From contig JAWQFJ010010054.1 of assembly GCA_034096865.1 (NCBI GenBank), forward strand, positions 1 to 25,000: a DNA stretch of 25,000 nucleotides, read 5' to 3'. The position numbers were made by a program, and so were the translations under genes. This stretch comes from Theodoxus fluviatilis (Eukaryota > Mollusca > Gastropoda > Cycloneritida > Neritidae). This document shows, one piece after another, positions 1-9,884 of this stretch (its first letter is position 1; every line of letters begins with the position of its first letter). The notes under the pieces were generated by a model that saw nothing but the letters and a program-made list of their open reading frames with translations, ran no database searches and was not told the origin of the DNA.

Positions 1-321
1 ATCTGCGTCACGAGGCCGTCATCACGAGACTGGGCCTTTTGTTCCCCACACTGACCAGTCCTATTTTTGGCACAGGCTCTACGCAGTAGAAACGTTCAAA
101 TCTCCTTTGTCCTTTTCAAAATCCCACCCTGACACCATTTCCTAACTGCTGGCTGGGTTATCTAAAGCTAGATTTGAGAACTGGCTGGCTCAAATACTTA
201 TTCATTTAACTAACTCACAACAAAATCTCTCCATTCATCACAGTGTTTGTAGGCAGGGAGGCCTCGAAAAAGCTCGGCTGACAGGCGGTGTCAGAGCCGA
301 AATCAATAAAAGCTGCACGGG
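1..321. other. No gene identified
   Basis: No frame in this stretch resembles a protein family I know and no RNA gene is apparent. The short minus-strand frame over 238-447 is driven by the C-rich low-complexity DNA that follows. Confidence 0.5.
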
Positions 322-377
322 AAAAGTCTGAAAGTCTGATTTTAGGAAACACCACCTCCGCGATCGTGGGCAGTCAG
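322..377 (+). repeat. Spaced ~75 bp repeat, copy 1 (partial)
   Basis: Carries the core 'AAGTCTGATTTTAGGAA' of a unit that recurs at 452-533, 546-622 and 1051-1124. It runs into a C-rich tract at its 3' end (378-428). No coding meaning is evident. Confidence 0.6.
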
Positions 378-428
378 CCCCCCCCCCCCCCCTTCCCCCT
401 CCCCCTTTCCTTCCCTCCCCCCTCCCCC
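378..428. repeat. C-rich low-complexity tract
   Basis: A run of 15 C residues followed by CCTTCCCC-type sequence. The opposite strand is G-rich and could form quadruplex structures. Confidence 0.9.
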
Positions 429-451
429 TCCCCCGCCTTTTCAACAAAGTT

Positions 452-533
452 TCTTTACTCTACATCCGTCTCCTTTTCAGTTTCTAAGTCTGGTTTTAGG
501 AATCACCTCCAGTACGAATGTAGGTAGTCCGCC
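452..533 (+). repeat. Spaced ~75 bp repeat, copy 2
   Basis: Shares with copy 3 the order 'ACATCCG', 'TTCAGTTTCTA', 'GGTTTTAGGAATCAC' and 'GAATGTAGGTAGTCCGC'. Copies 2 and 3 lie almost head to tail, so this pair looks like a tandem duplication. Confidence 0.8.
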
Positions 534-545
534 TTTTAAATAAGT

Positions 546-622
546 GTCTTTACATCCGGTTCATCTTCAGTTTCTAGGTCGGGTTTTAGGAATCACGTCC
601 AATACGAATGTAGGTAGTCCGC
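546..622 (+). repeat. Spaced ~75 bp repeat, copy 3
   Basis: Closest to copy 2 and separated from it by about 12 bp. It leads through a short CT-rich link into the 27-residue C run at 643-669. Confidence 0.8.
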
Positions 623-642
623 TCCCTCGATTTTCCTTGGTT

Positions 643-680
643 CCCCCCCCCCCCCCCCCCCCCCCCCCCACCCCCACCTC
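643..680. repeat. Poly-C tract
   Basis: 27 consecutive C residues (643-669) followed by CCCCCACC-type sequence. Length is likely to be polymorphic and error-prone in sequencing. Confidence 0.95.
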
Positions 681-704
681 CTTAGTTTGTTTCAGGTAAA
701 GGTA

Positions 705-970
705 AAGGTGCTCTTTTTATATTGCGACTTTCCCCCTCAGTGACGGGCGTTTACTCTGCACGCATTAACACCTGGTCATCGAGTTACTTTTTTATTACTC
801 CAGCACCATCTCAACGCCCTAGGGAGCATGCAACCAGGCTGCGGATGAGCGCACCAAAGTAAGCTTTCACAATTTTTCCAGCTCAGTTCTCACAGATACC
901 CGTTTTACCCCTGGGTGGAGAGAGGCAATGTGAGTAAAACACTTTGCTAAAGGTTGCAACTCCACGATCC
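705..970 (+). repeat. Probable dispersed repeat, unclassified
   Basis: Begins with a doubled GGTAAA motif and continues through 'CGCATTAACACC', 'CAGCACCATCTCAACGCC' and 'GGAGCATGCAACCAGGCTG'. It ends near 'GTGAGTAAAACACTTTGCTA', which resembles a motif common in interspersed repeats of marine animals. It has no long open frame. There is no second copy in the window, so the repeat call rests on resemblance only. Confidence 0.35.
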
Positions 971-1050
971 GCGCAGCTTCGAACGCAGTACTCAGCAGCC
1001 GCAAGAGACTGCAAGTATAGCGCGCTTAGCGGTCTGCCACAGCGCTCAAC

Positions 1051-1124
1051 TTTGCATCTGATTCATTGTCAGTTTCTAAGTCTGGTTCTAGGAAACGCGT
1101 CCAAAGCAAACTTCTATCGTCCGC
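1051..1124 (+). repeat. Spaced ~75 bp repeat, copy 4
   Basis: Contains 'GTCAGTTTCTAAGTCTGGTT' and 'CGTCCGCCTCC', matching copies 2 and 3 but more diverged. A long CT microsatellite starts about 20 bp downstream. Confidence 0.7.
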
Positions 1125-1142
1125 CTCCCTTTTTTGGCGTTC

Positions 1143-1199
<57 letters not shown>

Positions 1200-1224
1200 T
1201 CTCTCCCCCTCTCTCCCCCACTCT

Positions 1225-1263
<39 letters not shown>

Positions 1264-1308
1264 ATCTCTCCGATCTTTCCGATCTCTCCGATCTCTCCGA
1301 TCTCTTCG
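1143..1308. repeat. (CT)n microsatellite plus a 9 bp tandem repeat
   Basis: Two CT runs flank a CT/CCC interruption and are followed from about 1264 by five near-perfect copies of a 9-mer of the form GATCTCTCC. Long Ser-Leu or Arg-Glu frames here are artefacts of the repeat. Confidence 0.95.
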
Positions 1309-1430
1309 TATGTCTGCTTCTTCGAAATACCTCTAAAACACACGAAGACTATCCGCTCCATCACTCATATTCAGTCAAATTCGGAACTTCCTCTGATGTC
1401 ACATTGTCAAACGAACTAACGAAGGAATGA

Positions 1431-1456
1431 CTGGCTGGCTGGCTGGCTGGCTGGCT
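1431..1456. repeat. (CTGG)n microsatellite
   Basis: About six and a half copies of the tetranucleotide CTGG. Confidence 0.95.
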
Positions 1457-1489
1457 AAATTTCTATGCCTAGTAGCCTTAGAAGGCTGT

Positions 1490-1640
1490 GGAAGACCACA
1501 TATTACGAAAACCACTAGAACTGGACAGAGAATGAACAAGACAAATATTGAGTTCCGCAGTCATTCGCCTTTTACGAATCGCAAAGAAAGACGCGGTGGG
1601 TCTGTTTTTACGCTCAACCCACAGGGAAGTAAACAAACAA
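1490..1640 (-). repeat. Dispersed repeat family R, copy 1
   Basis: Read on the minus strand it contains 'ACAGACCCACCGCGTCTT', 'GCGATTCGTAAAAGGCGAAT' and a 'CTAGTGGTTTTCGTAAT'-like segment. The same order of motifs occurs on the plus strand at 7080-7235, and part of it at 21960-22095. Probably a SINE-like or short non-autonomous element; no tRNA-type promoter boxes were recognised. Confidence 0.6.
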
Positions 1641-1954
1641 ACAAACTACTAATCGATGGACGGAAGCAATAATGCATGTGTTAGAGGATACGAGTCACAT
1701 TGTGTTCATTCCCACCCAAGTCATCTGCGTCTCTGAAATGCACACATTAAACAGACATCAGGAATCGAATGATCTTTCTTCAGATGAACATAAACTTGTT
1801 TTCAGACTAGAACAAAGCTACGTCCTGATCGGATTGGATTTGACTGATGAGATTGCTGCTACGGCGAAGTAGGTGTAAGCATTGCTCAGTTAGAACAGGC
1901 CTCCAGGGTGCAACCAGCAACTGAAGAGAGAACCGTGACCTTTTCTCTCCACAG

Positions 1955-2375
1955 GCGTCAGGAGGCAGCTTCGGCAGCATCTTACAAGTATCTGATGAAG
2001 AAACTAATGCAGCAGGAATGTCCTATTAGGCTTCGCAGAAGACCCGCCATTGATCAAGTGACTGTGTCCAAACTATGTAAACACTGCACGGACGGTTTTC
2101 GGGGATACGTTTCTATGTACAAGAGTGTAGGTAATGACTCTAGGATGAAGGGATTTGTACTTATCCCTTTGAACTCGTGGAAGTCTCTGCAGGCCCAGTT
2201 TGGAGCGGCAGAATCAGAGGCAGATGAGGCACTGGGACTCCGTTGCCGTCACAGAGGCTGCCGCAGATCTGTATTCAATGCAATGATAAGCGAGTATACA
2301 ATGAGTATACACGGTTCGCAAACAGCAAAAGATGCCTCAAAGGCCTGTTGCACATCCGATGGCAAGACAAGATAA
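1955..2375 (+). other. Unrecognised open reading frame
   Basis: A frame of about 140 codons stays open after a strong acceptor-like sequence, 'CCTTTTCTCTCCACAG', ending at 1954. The peptide is basic and includes 'KLCKHCTDGFRGYVSMYK'. I do not recognise a domain. Its 3' third overlaps a LINE remnant read in another frame, which weakens the case for a real exon. It could be a decayed exon, part of the LINE insertion, or chance. Confidence 0.15.
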
Positions 2376-2835
2376 CCTACACACAAATCCTGAAAGGAGC
2401 AGGCATCCGCGGCATGCATGGTCATTTGAGCCAAAGACACTTCGGATGGCTGGGACATGTGCGGCAGATTACCCTGGACGCACACCAATGACCCGCTGTA
2501 TGGAGAACTTGCAGAGGGAGCGCGGCCGGTGGCGGGTCATTCATTGCCTTCATGATAGGGACGCGTGCAGGTGAGACATGCAACAAGCCTGCATTGATCC
2601 CAACACCTGGGGGCGCGGAGCTGAGGACAGAGAAGCCTTCTGGTCTCGCGCCGTCAGAGGGAGAACATGACGCGCCGAGGAGACGAGGCAAGAGCGACAT
2701 GCCGAATGCAGGGTCAGATGGAGTAGGAGAACTGAGTGTAACTGAGGCCCCTCCAGTTGTGTCTGCGGCCACTGCAGATGAGACTGCCACTACAGGATCA
2801 GACTTGGTAGCCACTGCAGATAGTGCCGGTAAATG
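2270..2835 (+). mobile_element. LINE 3' end remnant, RTE-like, family A
   Basis: Only the far C-terminal part of a LINE ORF2-type protein remains, spread over several frames. The segment 'LLHIRWQDK' near 2350 is followed by 'ILKGAGI' and 'HFGWLGHV' (to about 2460). After a frameshift comes 'DPLYGELAEGARPV', then after another 'DRDACR', a stop, and 'ACIDPNTWG'. The end at about 2755-2832 reads CxCxxC-stop-DCHYRIRLGSHC, matching the Cys/His finger that closes some animal LINE proteins. The reverse transcriptase and endonuclease are absent, as expected for a 5'-truncated, long-dead insertion. A second family A fragment is on the minus strand at 17950-18300. Clade assignment is by resemblance and not certain. 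Confidence 0.75.
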
Positions 2836-2839
2836 AAGA

Positions 2840-4215
2840 TACCTCATTGTCTTATGAGACGGTTGGAGGTCTGCGACATGCAGCATATAATGAGTGTTGG
2901 ATGATAGTGGAATTATGTAATAATTCTCTCGCTTCGGACACATTTTGTCTTCAAGTGCCCTCGAGCCCTGGCCAGAACGTTCCTTGACAAATTTAAGATC
3001 TACCTCAGACCTGTAAATAAGTCGTTAACCCAAAATTTTAAATACACCTTCCAACAAATATGATACTAACACACCAAATGAACTGATGAATATCTATTGA
3101 CCACTATTTCGACTTTAAACTCTGACAATTATTGAACTGTGATTTTTTTCTCCCCTTTTTATACTTCGTTTAATTTACTCGTAATTCATTCTTTTGTTTT
3201 TAACACTAGAATCGATAAACGGTTTAATCAACTGTAAGTGGGGTGAATTAAACATGCTATATTTATCTGTGTTGAGTTATCCGTGTAGCATCTCCAGGTA
3301 GCATGGAGGTGCTTCACCAGAAATGTTGCTGCTGCTGAAGCAGGTAGTGAATAATGACCAGAGCACTCCAGTAGAGTGAATGAATGAAGAAAGGAAGGAA
3401 GGAAGAAAGGAAGAAAGAAAAGAATGACGTTGTACGGCCTTACAAATCGCATAGGAAGATACAAACACAAACATACACACCCCTCCCTCAGAGACTTCAA
3501 TAGAGAAGCAAGGTACCAAACAACAAACGCAGTCTTTCAAGCAGTATACACGCGTTTATATAACGATAATACATCCTGAATAATCTATTTAATTGCTCAC
3601 TTACTTTTCCCACTCCTTCCAACCCACCCCATCCCACCTCACATCACTCCTGCTCGAATCTCACGACACCGTAAAGAGGCTGGACGCCACTGGAGTTTTA
3701 CCTATAGGTACTTACCTAGGTGCACGACTAATCAGCTGTGATAGCACAGCAGGCAAGCTGCTGGATAAGGCGGAATGGGATAAAGGATGGTTAGATCCAA
3801 CCAGAGAGGATGAGGGTAGAGTCAGGAGGAGGTGGATGGGTGGAGGGGTCAAGAGAACCGGGGTGGGGTGGGGGATGGGGAATGTGTTTTGGGAAAAAGG
3901 GAGTCCGAGAGGTTTGGGATGGGTTGTGTCATGTCACGGAATTCGCCATACGTTGTACTCACCTGGATGTTAACAGAATGACACTTGACAGGATATTCTT
4001 TTCGCCCTGACGTGAGAAGCCATAGCTGTCTTGCCTTGCATTTGCATCGAGCTCTCCTCTCACTTTCTTCATCGATCTTCTTTGATCTTGCCCTCATCGC
4101 ATCTGCCTTCGCTAGTTGCAGTGGTGACAGTCCTGTCGCTGCATAATGGACGCTCGATTCAGTCCTGCTCGCTACTGTATGTCTTAACCAGTTGCCTTGG
4201 TGAAGTGCAAGGGAG
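2840..4215. other. Non-coding stretch with no recognised gene
   Basis: AT-rich to about 3250, then a short GAAG-type repeat at 3389-3421. An open frame at 3593-3973 is not recognised and its second half is G-rich low-complexity. No splice or promoter context supports a gene. Confidence 0.5.
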
Positions 4216-4217
4216 CA

Positions 4218-4218
4218 A

Positions 4219-4307
<89 letters not shown>

Positions 4308-4334
4308 TATGTGAATGGGAATGTTTGTGTATTT

Positions 4335-4419
<85 letters not shown>

Positions 4420-4497
4420 GGAATGTTTGTGTATGTGTGTGAGAGAGAGAGTGTGTGTGTGTGTGTGAGAGAGAAAGAGAGAGAGAGAGAGAGTGTG

Positions 4498-4565
<68 letters not shown>

Positions 4566-4603
4566 TGCGTGCGTGTGTATGTGTGAATGGGAGTGTTTGT
4601 GTA

Positions 4604-4639
<36 letters not shown>

Positions 4640-4640
4640 T
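4218..4640. repeat. Composite (TG)n/(GA)n microsatellite
   Basis: Two long TG runs are each followed by a short 'GTGAATGGGAATGTTTGTGTAT'-like spacer that occurs three times in all, so the array has a higher-order unit of TG run plus spacer. GA runs are interspersed from 4440. Minus-strand Thr-His frames here are artefacts. Confidence 0.95.
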
Positions 4641-4864
4641 ATAAATGTTGTGTGTTGCGAGTGTGTGAGTGTGCGTATGCTGTGCAAATGTGCGTGCGTG
4701 TGCTTGTGAATACATGTGTTTGTAGTTACTGATACTATGTGCGAGCATGTTTTTGTCATCGTTTGCGTGTTACTGTAAAAATGTTGGACTTTCGTAACTT
4801 TTCATTGATCGTAATGCATCTCTTCCTCAATTTCATCACACCGTCGGACTGTGCGTAGGAAGAT

Positions 4865-5281
4865 CCTTGCAGGGTTCAATGGGCAAAAGGCAAATGCCGG
4901 CGAAAGTGTCTCTAACCCAGTTGACATCACGTGATGGAATGTTTTCGTCCGAAATATGCAAATGGAGGCCACACGAGAGGCTTGTGGGATAACACTCTGC
5001 TCCCTGACATACGACGTTAAAGTAGTTCTACGACTATTTCGCATAAAACTCATAACTTACTCCTGTTGACGCAATAAACAAGCGTTTATTCGATAAAATA
5101 AAATGTTTGCGTTGAAATGGAAACAAGTTTTGACATCTGAATGATTTCTGTAAAAAGTGGAAAAAAAATAGTATCAGAACGAACTATTTTTGGCGCAAGG
5201 CTGTAATGCGAAGGGTCAAGTCTATTACGCATTCATTGCGAACTGTGCCAGAGTCAATACTGACTCGGGTTCACAGAATGG
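4865..5281 (+). repeat. ~400 bp repeat D, left copy, inverted relative to 7548-7955
   Basis: Matches the reverse complement of 7548-7955 over its whole length with scattered mismatches. Shared landmarks in order are 'ATCACGTGATGGAA', 'GAGAGGCTTGTGGGATA', 'TAGTTCTACGACTATTTCGC', 'AATAAACAAGCGTTTATTCG', 'GACATCTGAATGATTTCTG', 'AAGGGTCAAGTCTATTACG' and 'GACTCGGGTTCACAGAATGG'. Similarity stops sharply at 5281. The copy contains a hairpin, TAATGCG...CGCATTA, flanked by TGGCGCA/TGCGCCA-like arms. It may be one TIR of a ~3.1 kb element or one of two independent insertions. Confidence 0.85.
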
Positions 5282-5289
5282 GCAAATAC

Positions 5290-7075
5290 AAACAGGCAAT
5301 AATAAACGCCCAGTCTTACAAGTTACATAGAACGCCTTCACTGCATCCCGCCTTGTCTCTGGTCGTCATCACGCTATCATGCCACTGCATGTAGATAGGA
5401 TAGGAAAGTGAGAGTGAGGCTGACGATCTGCGCAACCCTCTCTCACTATGATCAAAGTGAAGCGCGTCATGACTCATCCACGACAAGCGCCTTCACTACA
5501 ACTGCTCCAGCTGCTGCTGGTGCACCCGTGCTCCGCCTCCTGCTACCACTTCCAGCATGTGCATCGATGACATCTTCAGGAGGTGTTCTGCCTCTATCTC
5601 TGTCACTGTCTCCTCTCGGATATTTCTGGTTAGATCACTCGCCCGCACCCTATCTATGCAGAATCACCGCCAGACCTCTATGCCCCGCCTGAGTTCTCAT
5701 TAAAAGCTTAGTGGGTGATATAGGATGTTACTTAAATGCGGTGTGAACACCAGTTGATTCTTATTGGCTGGATGTCCCGCTACCTTCTGGTAGACTCTGT
5801 GGCTGCTACAGGACACCTGTGACTGAGCTACTGCCGCAGGCTCCAAAAGCACAGCAGCCAAAGGTTCCAGCTGAAGAGAGGGCATCGAGCGGCTCCGGCA
5901 AAATGTTGCACTCTACGTTTGATGTCACAACTGAAGAAGACCATAATTCAAGTATGGGGAATGTGATACCGTACCACGATGTGAGTCGCATTGAGCTTCA
6001 AGCGAAAGGGAGCTATAGCTCATTGTAGTGGGTACGAGGCCCGATTGTCAATGTTGAGAAATTTATGGAAAACTGATCTGTGGCCATTTTTAACAGTACC
6101 TGAAGGTTTTAAGTCGATCTGCAACTCAGAAAATGTTTAATGCATTTGAATGAGAGTGGTGCGTTGATAGTAAGAAAAATTGGATTTGGAGGAAACGCAT
6201 GATCCTCCGATGAGCACAAGTTGGGGACACTTTATTAAAATGTGCCGTGTGGCGAGACTGCATTCGCAGGCACGGCACTCTGGCGGAGGTTCCGACAGCA
6301 ATATAATTATATAAGCAGTTCAGGACGGAATCGCCGATCTGGGAACGGCAGAACAAAACCTCTTTTCTTTTGGTAAATGAGGGGGAGGCGCGTCACTCAC
6401 CTCATGCAGAATTTTGCGAGTATTGCCAAGTCACGCGAGAATCTATAATGGTGATGCGTGGAGTCAACGGAATTATCTCATAGAGACAAGTTTCACCCCC
6501 TGTGAAGACCGTTCAAACTTTTTCAGTGGGGAAGAATGTTCTGTATAAGGGAGAAGCAGCGCTTTTCTGTCTCGATGTGTGCCTTGAGGCAATTTTTATC
6601 TGGTCAGACTCTCCGTTCATGAACTTGTCCGGAGAGTGTGAAATGATTGCATGCCGGGAGTTGTCTGCCCGAACCACACGGTTACATGAGAAGCCGCGTT
6701 GTATCGTGTAACTCTGTGGCCCGACTCTTTACTGAATTCGACTTTGACCCACATCTCAATTTGAATAATGAATATTCATGTATTCTGCGTACTGCTTTGA
6801 GAACATAATACTGTTATTCAGTTGCAGTATCTTCGTATGTGGGCTGGCATACCTCAATATGAGCGCTCTGCATGCGAGCAGAGGAAAACATGGCGGTTTG
6901 TGCGCCTGGCTAGAGGAAAGGTTCGCATATTACATGCACTCTAAACATGGTTCGAGATCGGAGTGTTCGCCCGGTTAAGAACGACCTTTAGAGAGACCAA
7001 TCCGGAAGTATCACGCTCGTCTGCAGTAGTCAGAGACATATTTGGTAAGTTTCCGTCAGTTTACGGTTTTCTCGT
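5290..7075. other. DNA between the inverted repeats, largely unidentified
   Basis: No transposase, integrase or reverse transcriptase motif was found on either strand. Apart from the possible exon at 5747-6028, the frames are short and featureless. If the flanking repeats are TIRs, this is a non-autonomous or decayed interior. Confidence 0.4.
5747..6028 (+). CDS. Possible terminal coding exon, unrecognised product
   Basis: An open frame of 93 codons runs from just after an in-frame stop at 5744-5746 to TAG at 6026-6028. An acceptor-like 'GTGGCTGCTACAG' ends at 5811, so an exon could begin at 5812. The peptide is mixed in composition, with a Pro/Ala/Glu-rich first part and an acidic, Ser/Thr/Tyr-containing end ('STFDVTTEEDHNSS', 'IPYHDVSRIELQAKGSYSSL'). 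That is the look of a disordered cytoplasmic tail, but no family is recognised. No upstream exon was identified, and chance openness is quite possible. Confidence 0.25.
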   Translation, partial: TPVDSYWLDVPLPSGRLCGCYRTPVTELLPQAPKAQQPKVPAEERASSGSGKMLHSTFDVTTEEDHNSSMGNVIPYHDVSRIELQAKGSYSSL

Positions 7076-7079
7076 TCCT

Positions 7080-7235
7080 TTTGGACACCCCCTTTGGATT
7101 GGGGCTAAGAATAGACCCACGGTGTCTCCCTACGCGATTTGTAAAGGGCGAATAACTCAGGACATCGTGGCTTGACTTGCTCTTACTCAAACGACCTCTG
7201 GTGATTTTCAAGGTCATTGACCCTATACATAGCTC
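7080..7235 (+). repeat. Dispersed repeat family R, copy 2
   Basis: Contains 'GGATTGGGGCTAAGAATAG', 'ACCCACGGTGTCTCCCTACG', 'GCGATTTGTAAAGGGCGAAT', 'GACTTGCTCTTACTCAAACG' and 'TGGTGATTTTCAAGGTCATT'. The first half matches copy 1 (minus strand, 1490-1640); the first and last parts match copy 3 (21960-22095). Confidence 0.6.
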
Positions 7236-7547
7236 GTGATGTATGAAAGCAGTAAATCTTTCTTCCGTCCCTCCGTCCTTTATTTTTGGGGGGCCTCCGG
7301 GCATTAAAATGTCCCTGCCTCTCTGTCCAGCGCTCTGTACAATACAATAGATAAATACAATAATTAGATACTATAAATACAAAGCTACATTTTCATCCTA
7401 TAAGGAAATTGACATGCTGGTCACGAAAATGAACAAAAAACCAGTTCTTTGCATACAAAACCTACAACTGCATTCACAGCGAGGGGTAAAACGAACGTCA
7501 AAGAGAGCAAATCACCTCCTCGGCTTCATGACTTTGATGTTGCACCA

Positions 7548-7955
7548 TTCTGTGAACCCGAGTCAGTATTGACTGGCGCAGTTCGCAATGAATGCGTAAT
7601 AGACTTGACCCTTCGCATTACAGCATTGCGCCAAAAACAGTTCGTTCTGGATGCTATTTTATTCCACTTTTTACAGAAATCATTCAGATGTCAAAACTTG
7701 TTTCTATTTCAACACAAACATTTTATTTTATCGAATAAACGCTTGTTTATTGCCTCAACAAGCGTAAGTTATGAGTTTTATGCGAAATAGTCGTAGAACT
7801 ACTTTAACGGCGTATGTCAGGGAGCAGAGTGCTATCCCACAAGCCTCTCATGTGACCTCCTCATGCATATTCCGGACGGATTAGTTCCATCACGTGATAT
7901 GAACTGTGCTAGAGACTCTCTCGCCGGCAGGCGAAGTCCCTAATGGACTAGAATG
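7548..7955 (-). repeat. ~400 bp repeat D, right copy, inverted relative to 4865-5281
   Basis: Reverse-complement partner of 4865-5281, with all the same landmarks in the same order. Similarity begins abruptly at about 7548 and fades near 7955. Differences include single substitutions and short indels, for example 'GCAATGCTG' against 'GCAAGGCTG', so the two copies have been apart for a long time. Confidence 0.85.
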
Positions 7956-8235
7956 GTGCCGCACTTGAACTACAGTCATCTGCCTTTTGGGCGCCCCGTC
8001 TTTTGGCCTTTAAACCAATCAGCAGCGACCTGGCTCTCCAAAGGCCAGCGTGCCTCACCATTCCTGCTGTGGGATGTGCGCTGTGACGTCAGTCAAGAAG
8101 ACAACCGGCTTGCACTGCCTGTTCCTCAGGTGAGAAATATGCATCCTCCGCCTTCATTCACACTGCAGCTCCCTTGGTGGGAATGGCTACGGCGGTCTAT
8201 TGCAGTGTCAAGAATGAATTGAAGGCTTTGGAAGA

Positions 8236-8237
<2 letters not shown>
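7956..8237. other. No gene identified; contains a CRE-like site
   Basis: An open frame spans 7953-8222 but is not recognised. The palindrome TGACGTCA at 8084-8091 matches the CREB/ATF consensus; whether it functions cannot be judged. Confidence 0.3.
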
Positions 8238-8280
<43 letters not shown>

Positions 8281-8394
8281 AGGCCGAGAAATAGAGAGCA
8301 GGTAGAGAAATATATAGAGAGCAGGCAGAGAAATAGACAGAGAGCAAACACACACACACACACGAACACACACACACACACAGACACACGCATG

Positions 8395-8432
<38 letters not shown>

Positions 8433-8455
8433 GAACACACACACGCATGCACACA
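8238..8455. repeat. (GA)n, short minisatellite and (CA)n
   Basis: A GA run at 8238-8279 is followed by about three copies of a 20-24 bp unit of the form AGAGCAGGCAGAGAAATAG (8278-8345), then imperfect CA runs to about 8455. Confidence 0.9.
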
Positions 8456-8456
8456 C

Positions 8457-8660
8457 AGAGACTGACAGACATACAGGCAATCTGGTAGACATACAGACAC
8501 ACAGACAGACTGACAGACATACAGACACACAGACAGACTGACAGACATACAGACACACAGACAGACTGACAGATAGACAGGCACACAGACACACAGACAG
8601 ACTGACAGACACACAGACAGACTGGTAGACGTACAGTCACACAGACTGACAGACGGACGG
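8457..8660. repeat. ACAGAC-rich minisatellite with a 28 bp period
   Basis: The unit reads ACAGACACACAG, then ACAGACTG, then ACAGACAT, and recurs every 28 bp over about 8492-8580, with more diverged copies on either side. Low-complexity Cys/Val/Ser frames on the minus strand here are artefacts. Confidence 0.85.
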
Positions 8661-9195
8661 ACTGAGATAAAGACGAAGAACGAGGCAGGCAGACTGACAG
8701 ACAAACGTAGAAGCAAGCTCTGTATAACAAATCTCTCAGAACAACAAAGGAACAGTTAAACATGACGGTTACTGACATTACTTCGAACATAATTCTTCGT
8801 TTTAGGGGCACTATAACTCTCTCTTTTTTATGGCTGTACAAGTGAAGTTGATTCAAATACAGCCTGACACTTGTAGACTCAGTCGTGCTGAATGCAGAGT
8901 GATGTGACGAGACACTCCTACAACACACCTTCGGTCATTCACCCAAATATGTCAAAAACATGGTGGTGACACGAGGCACTGCCTAGAATCACTAGTGCAC
9001 GCGCATATATAGCAAGCCATGAAACCCAAAGACTCAAGGACCTTGGCCCTGAAGATTAGCATCAGGCCACTCAGGCCATAAGTTACGTTCCATTCCTTTG
9101 GAATTCATAAACCTGTCATCCTCTTGCTCTGCCACTGCTGGAGATGCACGCTCATCTCTTTGACTGCTGAATGACTTCATAAATTACATAGGATA
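8661..9195. other. Nothing recognised
   Basis: Both strands were read; no frame longer than about 60 codons lies outside the neighbouring repeats and no structural RNA was recognised. Confidence 0.5.
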
Positions 9196-9199
9196 TGCT

Positions 9200-9518
<319 letters not shown>

Positions 9519-9679
9519 GAAAAATTTATCTTTATTCGGCCGACGACCCATTTAATAGTATCCTCTATTTACAAGCTTTGAAACAGTATATCAATGAATA
9601 AATATACAAGAGAAACGTAACAGATGACGATTAAGACCCTTAAAGTAGTGACGAAAACTCACTACTCATCGCTGGCACA

Positions 9680-9696
9680 GAGAGAGAGAGAGAGAC

Positions 9697-9745
<49 letters not shown>

Positions 9746-9851
9746 GAGAGAGAGAGACAGAGAGAGACAGAGAGAGAGAGAGACGGAGGGAGAGAGAGAG
9801 AGAAAAAGAAAGAGAGAGAGACGGAGGGAGGAGAGAGAGAGAGAAAGAGAT
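9680..9851. repeat. (GA)n/(GACA)n microsatellite
   Basis: GA runs surround a GACA block at 9713-9742. The tract stops about 35 bp before the LINE at 9885. Confidence 0.95.
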
Positions 9852-9884
9852 GTTAGAAATAATATTAAATGGGAGTAAATCCCT

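Noticed and set aside
3849..4748. 299-codon minus-strand Thr-His frame
   Set aside because: It is the translation of a CA/TG microsatellite; flanking non-repeat parts show no recognised protein.
8457..8660. CRISPR-like array
   Set aside because: The 28 bp units are contiguous with no unique spacers, the array is a drifting ACAG microsatellite, and the DNA is eukaryotic.
8197..8928. 243-codon minus-strand frame with Cys-Val-Ser repeats
   Set aside because: Explained by the GA, CA and ACAGAC satellites at 8238-8660.
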